The notes beneath the pieces are model-generated. The model was not told where the DNA came from, did not search any database, and saw only the letters and a program-made list of their open reading frames with translations. Below, in pieces: positions 39,928-41,586 of a stretch of DNA of 41,586 nucleotides. The position numbers were made by a program, and so were the translations under genes. This stretch comes from Comamonadaceae bacterium (GTDB taxonomy: Bacteria > Pseudomonadota > Gammaproteobacteria > Burkholderiales > Burkholderiaceae_C): positions 1-41,586 of the forward strand of contig JAIXOM010000039.1 of assembly GCA_027486755.1 (NCBI GenBank), in the 5' to 3' direction. Within the stretch, counting starts at the first letter, position 1, and every line of letters begins with the position of its first letter.

Positions 39928-41342
39928 GCTGCGCTCCCGTGGCCCAGGGCCAACTGCGGCGAGCCGCGCGGAAACTGTGGCAAGGCCGGGCTGGTGGGCG
40001 CGCTGCGCCCGCCACTGAAGCGCGCCAGCACCGGCAGATCCAGCACCTGCACGATGTCGTCGCTAGAGCGCACCCGGCGATGCGCCAGCTCCAGCCACAG
40101 CGCCAGCCCTATGCCCAGCAGGCCGCCGCCGAAGGTCGCAATCAGCACGATCAGCGTGCGGCTGGCACCGGCCGGCCGCTGCGGCGCCGCGGCGCTGTCC
40201 AGACGCATGATGTTGGTCTGATTGCTCAGGCTCTGCAGCCGGGTCAGTGAGGCGCTCTTGCTGACTTCGTCATATGCGCGCTGAGCCGCTTCGACATCAC
40301 GCCGAAACACATTGAGCTCGTCGCGCTGTTTGTTGATGCCCATCACCCGGCCCTTTTGCGCGGCCAGCACCGCCTGCAACTCGCGTTCGCGCTCACGGCC
40401 CACAGTCCAACTGGTATCAATCGCGGTGCCTACCCGTGCCGTCTCAGTTTGCAGTTGCGCACGCAAGGCTGCCAGCTCGGACTGCAGGCGCTGCATCTGC
40501 GGATGGTTGGGGCCGAGGTTGACGGCCAGCTCGCGCTGGCGCGCTTCCAGACGCCCCACATCAGCGCGCAGCGTGGTCACCAAGGGACTTTGCATGGCCT
40601 CGGCCACCGTCTCGGCGCGCGCCGTGCGCTTGCTCTGCGCGTCGGTGTTCTGGCCCTGCACCGTCGTCAGCTGCGAGGACAGCTCGGCCAGCCGGGTGCT
40701 CTCATGGTCGAGCCGCTCGTCGGTGGACACCAGCCCAACGCGCTGGGCATAGGCCGACAGCAGCGCCTGCGCCTGCTCCAGCTGATTGCGCGAGCTGCGC
40801 ACCTGCTCGTCAAACCACTGGGCGTAAACGCGTGCGGGCTCGGTGCGCAAAGCCAGCACTGTCTCCACATAGGCCTGCGCAAAAGCATTGGCCACATCAG
40901 CCGCCATCTTGGCCTCAGGCGCCTTGTAGACGATGTGGATCACATGGCTCTCGCGCGCCGGCCGCACGTCCAGGCCCTTGCGCAAGGTCTCGAGCAACCA
41001 ATCGTCATAGGAGCCCTGCCCCTGGGTGGCCTTTTGCCAGCGGGCCTGCCAGGCGGCATTGTTCGCAAGGTCGAGCGCCTGCAGCACCCGCTGCGCTACC
41101 CGCTCGCCAGCAATCAAATCCACCTGCGTCGCCATATAGCTGGGGGCGATGACACCGGTCACCCCCTGGGCTGCGGCCACCGGATCGGGGGCACGCACAT
41201 CGACCAGCAAAGCGGTCTGGGCGCTGTAGCTGCGCGGCATGACGGCCGACAACACCAGCCCGATGGCGACCATCAGCGCGATCACGGCCAGGCTCAGGCG
41301 CCAGCGGGCACGCACGATGAGCAGAAATTGGTGCAAAGTCAT
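39924..41342 (-). CDS. epsF: EpsF-type polysaccharide chain-length determinant (Wzz/PCP)
   Basis: A 472-residue inner-membrane co-polymerase. TM1 is about residues 14-36 (RWRLSLAVIALMVAIGLVLS). A large periplasmic part follows, with long coiled-coil stretches (residues ~160-370, e.g. LEARQRELAVNLGPNHPQMQ). TM2 is near 400-425 (RTLIVLIATFGGGLLGIGLA). The Pro-rich motif before TM2 (AAAPQRPAGASRT) is the PCP hallmark. The short Ser/Pro tail is cytoplasmic and lacks a kinase domain, which is supplied by EpsG. The ATG at 41342 is chosen, with GGAG upstream. Confidence 0.92.
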   Translation of the reverse strand: MTLHQFLLIVRARWRLSLAVIALMVAIGLVLSAVMPRSYSAQTALLVDVRAPDPVAAAQGVTGVIAPSYMATQVDLIAGERVAQRVLQALDLANNAAWQARWQKATQGQGSYDDWLLETLRKGLDVRPARESHVIHIVYKAPEAKMAADVANAFAQAYVETVLALRTEPARVYAQWFDEQVRSSRNQLEQAQALLSAYAQRVGLVSTDERLDHESTRLAELSSQLTTVQGQNTDAQSKRTARAETVAEAMQSPLVTTLRADVGRLEARQRELAVNLGPNHPQMQRLQSELAALRAQLQTETARVGTAIDTSWTVGRERERELQAVLAAQKGRVMGINKQRDELNVFRRDVEAAQRAYDEVSKSASLTRLQSLSNQTNIMRLDSAAAPQRPAGASRTLIVLIATFGGGLLGIGLALWLELAHRRVRSSDDIVQVLDLPVLARFSGGRSAPTSPALPQFPRGSPQLALGHGSAA

Positions 41343-41353
41343 AGCAAGCTCCT

Positions 41354-41586
41354 TCAAAACAGGCTCTCGCCCACATGGATCACATCGTCAGGGCGCAGTA
41401 CATCGTTCATGGCCGGTGCGCTCTCGCTCAGGAGCCCCTGCTCGTCTTTTCGGTGCAGGCGCAGCCGGTTCTGGCTGCCACGCGCGGTCGGCCCGCCGCC
41501 GGCGGCCAGGGCCTGCCGGACGGTCATGCCAATCTCCAGCCGGTGCGGGCCGGGCTTTTGCGCCTCGCCATAGATGTAGAACAGGC
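41354..41586 (-). CDS. epsE: EpsE-type polysaccharide export protein (Wza-like), C-terminal part
   Basis: The minus-strand frame to the window edge encodes ~77 C-terminal residues: LFYIYGEAQKPGPHRLEIGM, TVRQALAAGGGPTARGSQ, NRLRLHRKDEQG, and the ending LRPDDVIHVGESLF. This is the second SLBB domain of an outer-membrane Wza/EpsE auxiliary protein. The 5' part lies beyond the window. It is upstream of epsF with 11 bases between, so it is the proximal gene of the visible eps operon. Confidence 0.9.
   Translation of the reverse strand, partial: LFYIYGEAQKPGPHRLEIGMTVRQALAAGGGPTARGSQNRLRLHRKDEQGLLSESAPAMNDVLRPDDVIHVGESLF

Overview
The window looks like a chromosomal segment of a GC-rich betaproteobacterium, most likely Burkholderiales (Comamonadaceae-like). 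The reasons are a Bug-type (TctC) solute receptor, an EpsE/EpsF/EpsG-type exopolysaccharide cluster, a LuxR/CoA-transferase pair and strongly G/C-ending codons. This placement is inferred from gene content; no database search was possible.

Region 1 (1-7.06 kb) mixes housekeeping genes with defence and toxin-antitoxin (TA) genes. It opens with the trailer end of a CRISPR array whose cas genes are outside the window. Next come a VapBC pair, trmB, an AAA+ ATPase/DUF4143 protein, an RluA-family pseudouridine synthase, an ornithine-cyclodeaminase-family reductase, a RelE/ParD-like TA pair, a 5'-truncated HigA antitoxin remnant and a HicBA pair. The HicBA pair lies between two copies of the last ~200 bp of alaS, which suggests a cassette inserted at, or exchanged into, the 3' end of alaS.

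Region 2 (7.06-20.2 kb) is mostly metabolic: alaS, a gabD-like succinate-semialdehyde dehydrogenase, a membrane protein, tRNA-Gly(CCC), a TctC-like receptor, a flavin monooxygenase with an NTF2-like N-terminus, an HSL-family esterase, an EamA exporter and scoAB. A divergent PAS-LuxR regulator shares a palindromic intergenic site with scoAB. Between the monooxygenase and the esterase is a 210-bp block of four consecutive hairpins. Two of these share a loop but have different, self-complementary arms.

Region 3 (20.2-31.6 kb) starts with a two-gene operon: an OmpA-domain protein and a 1871-residue Ig-repeat adhesin with an N-terminal BapA-like prefix, an Ala/Gly linker and a type I secretion target domain. 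A small K+ channel, a PcaC-like and an AhpD-like protein, a thioesterase and an ETF:ubiquinone oxidoreductase follow. The 28.7-29.3 kb gap holds a perfect 36-bp inverted repeat interleaved with a second 23-bp hairpin.

Region 4 (31.6-41.6 kb) is a surface-polysaccharide locus. On the + strand are a Wzx-type flippase, an O-antigen-ligase/Wzy-type protein and three glycosyltransferases. On the - strand are EpsE (partial), EpsF, EpsG and a WecB/TagA/CpsF glycosyltransferase. The two arms converge on a tandem pair of REP-type hairpins. Two dispersed palindromic repeat families occur in the gaps across the window.
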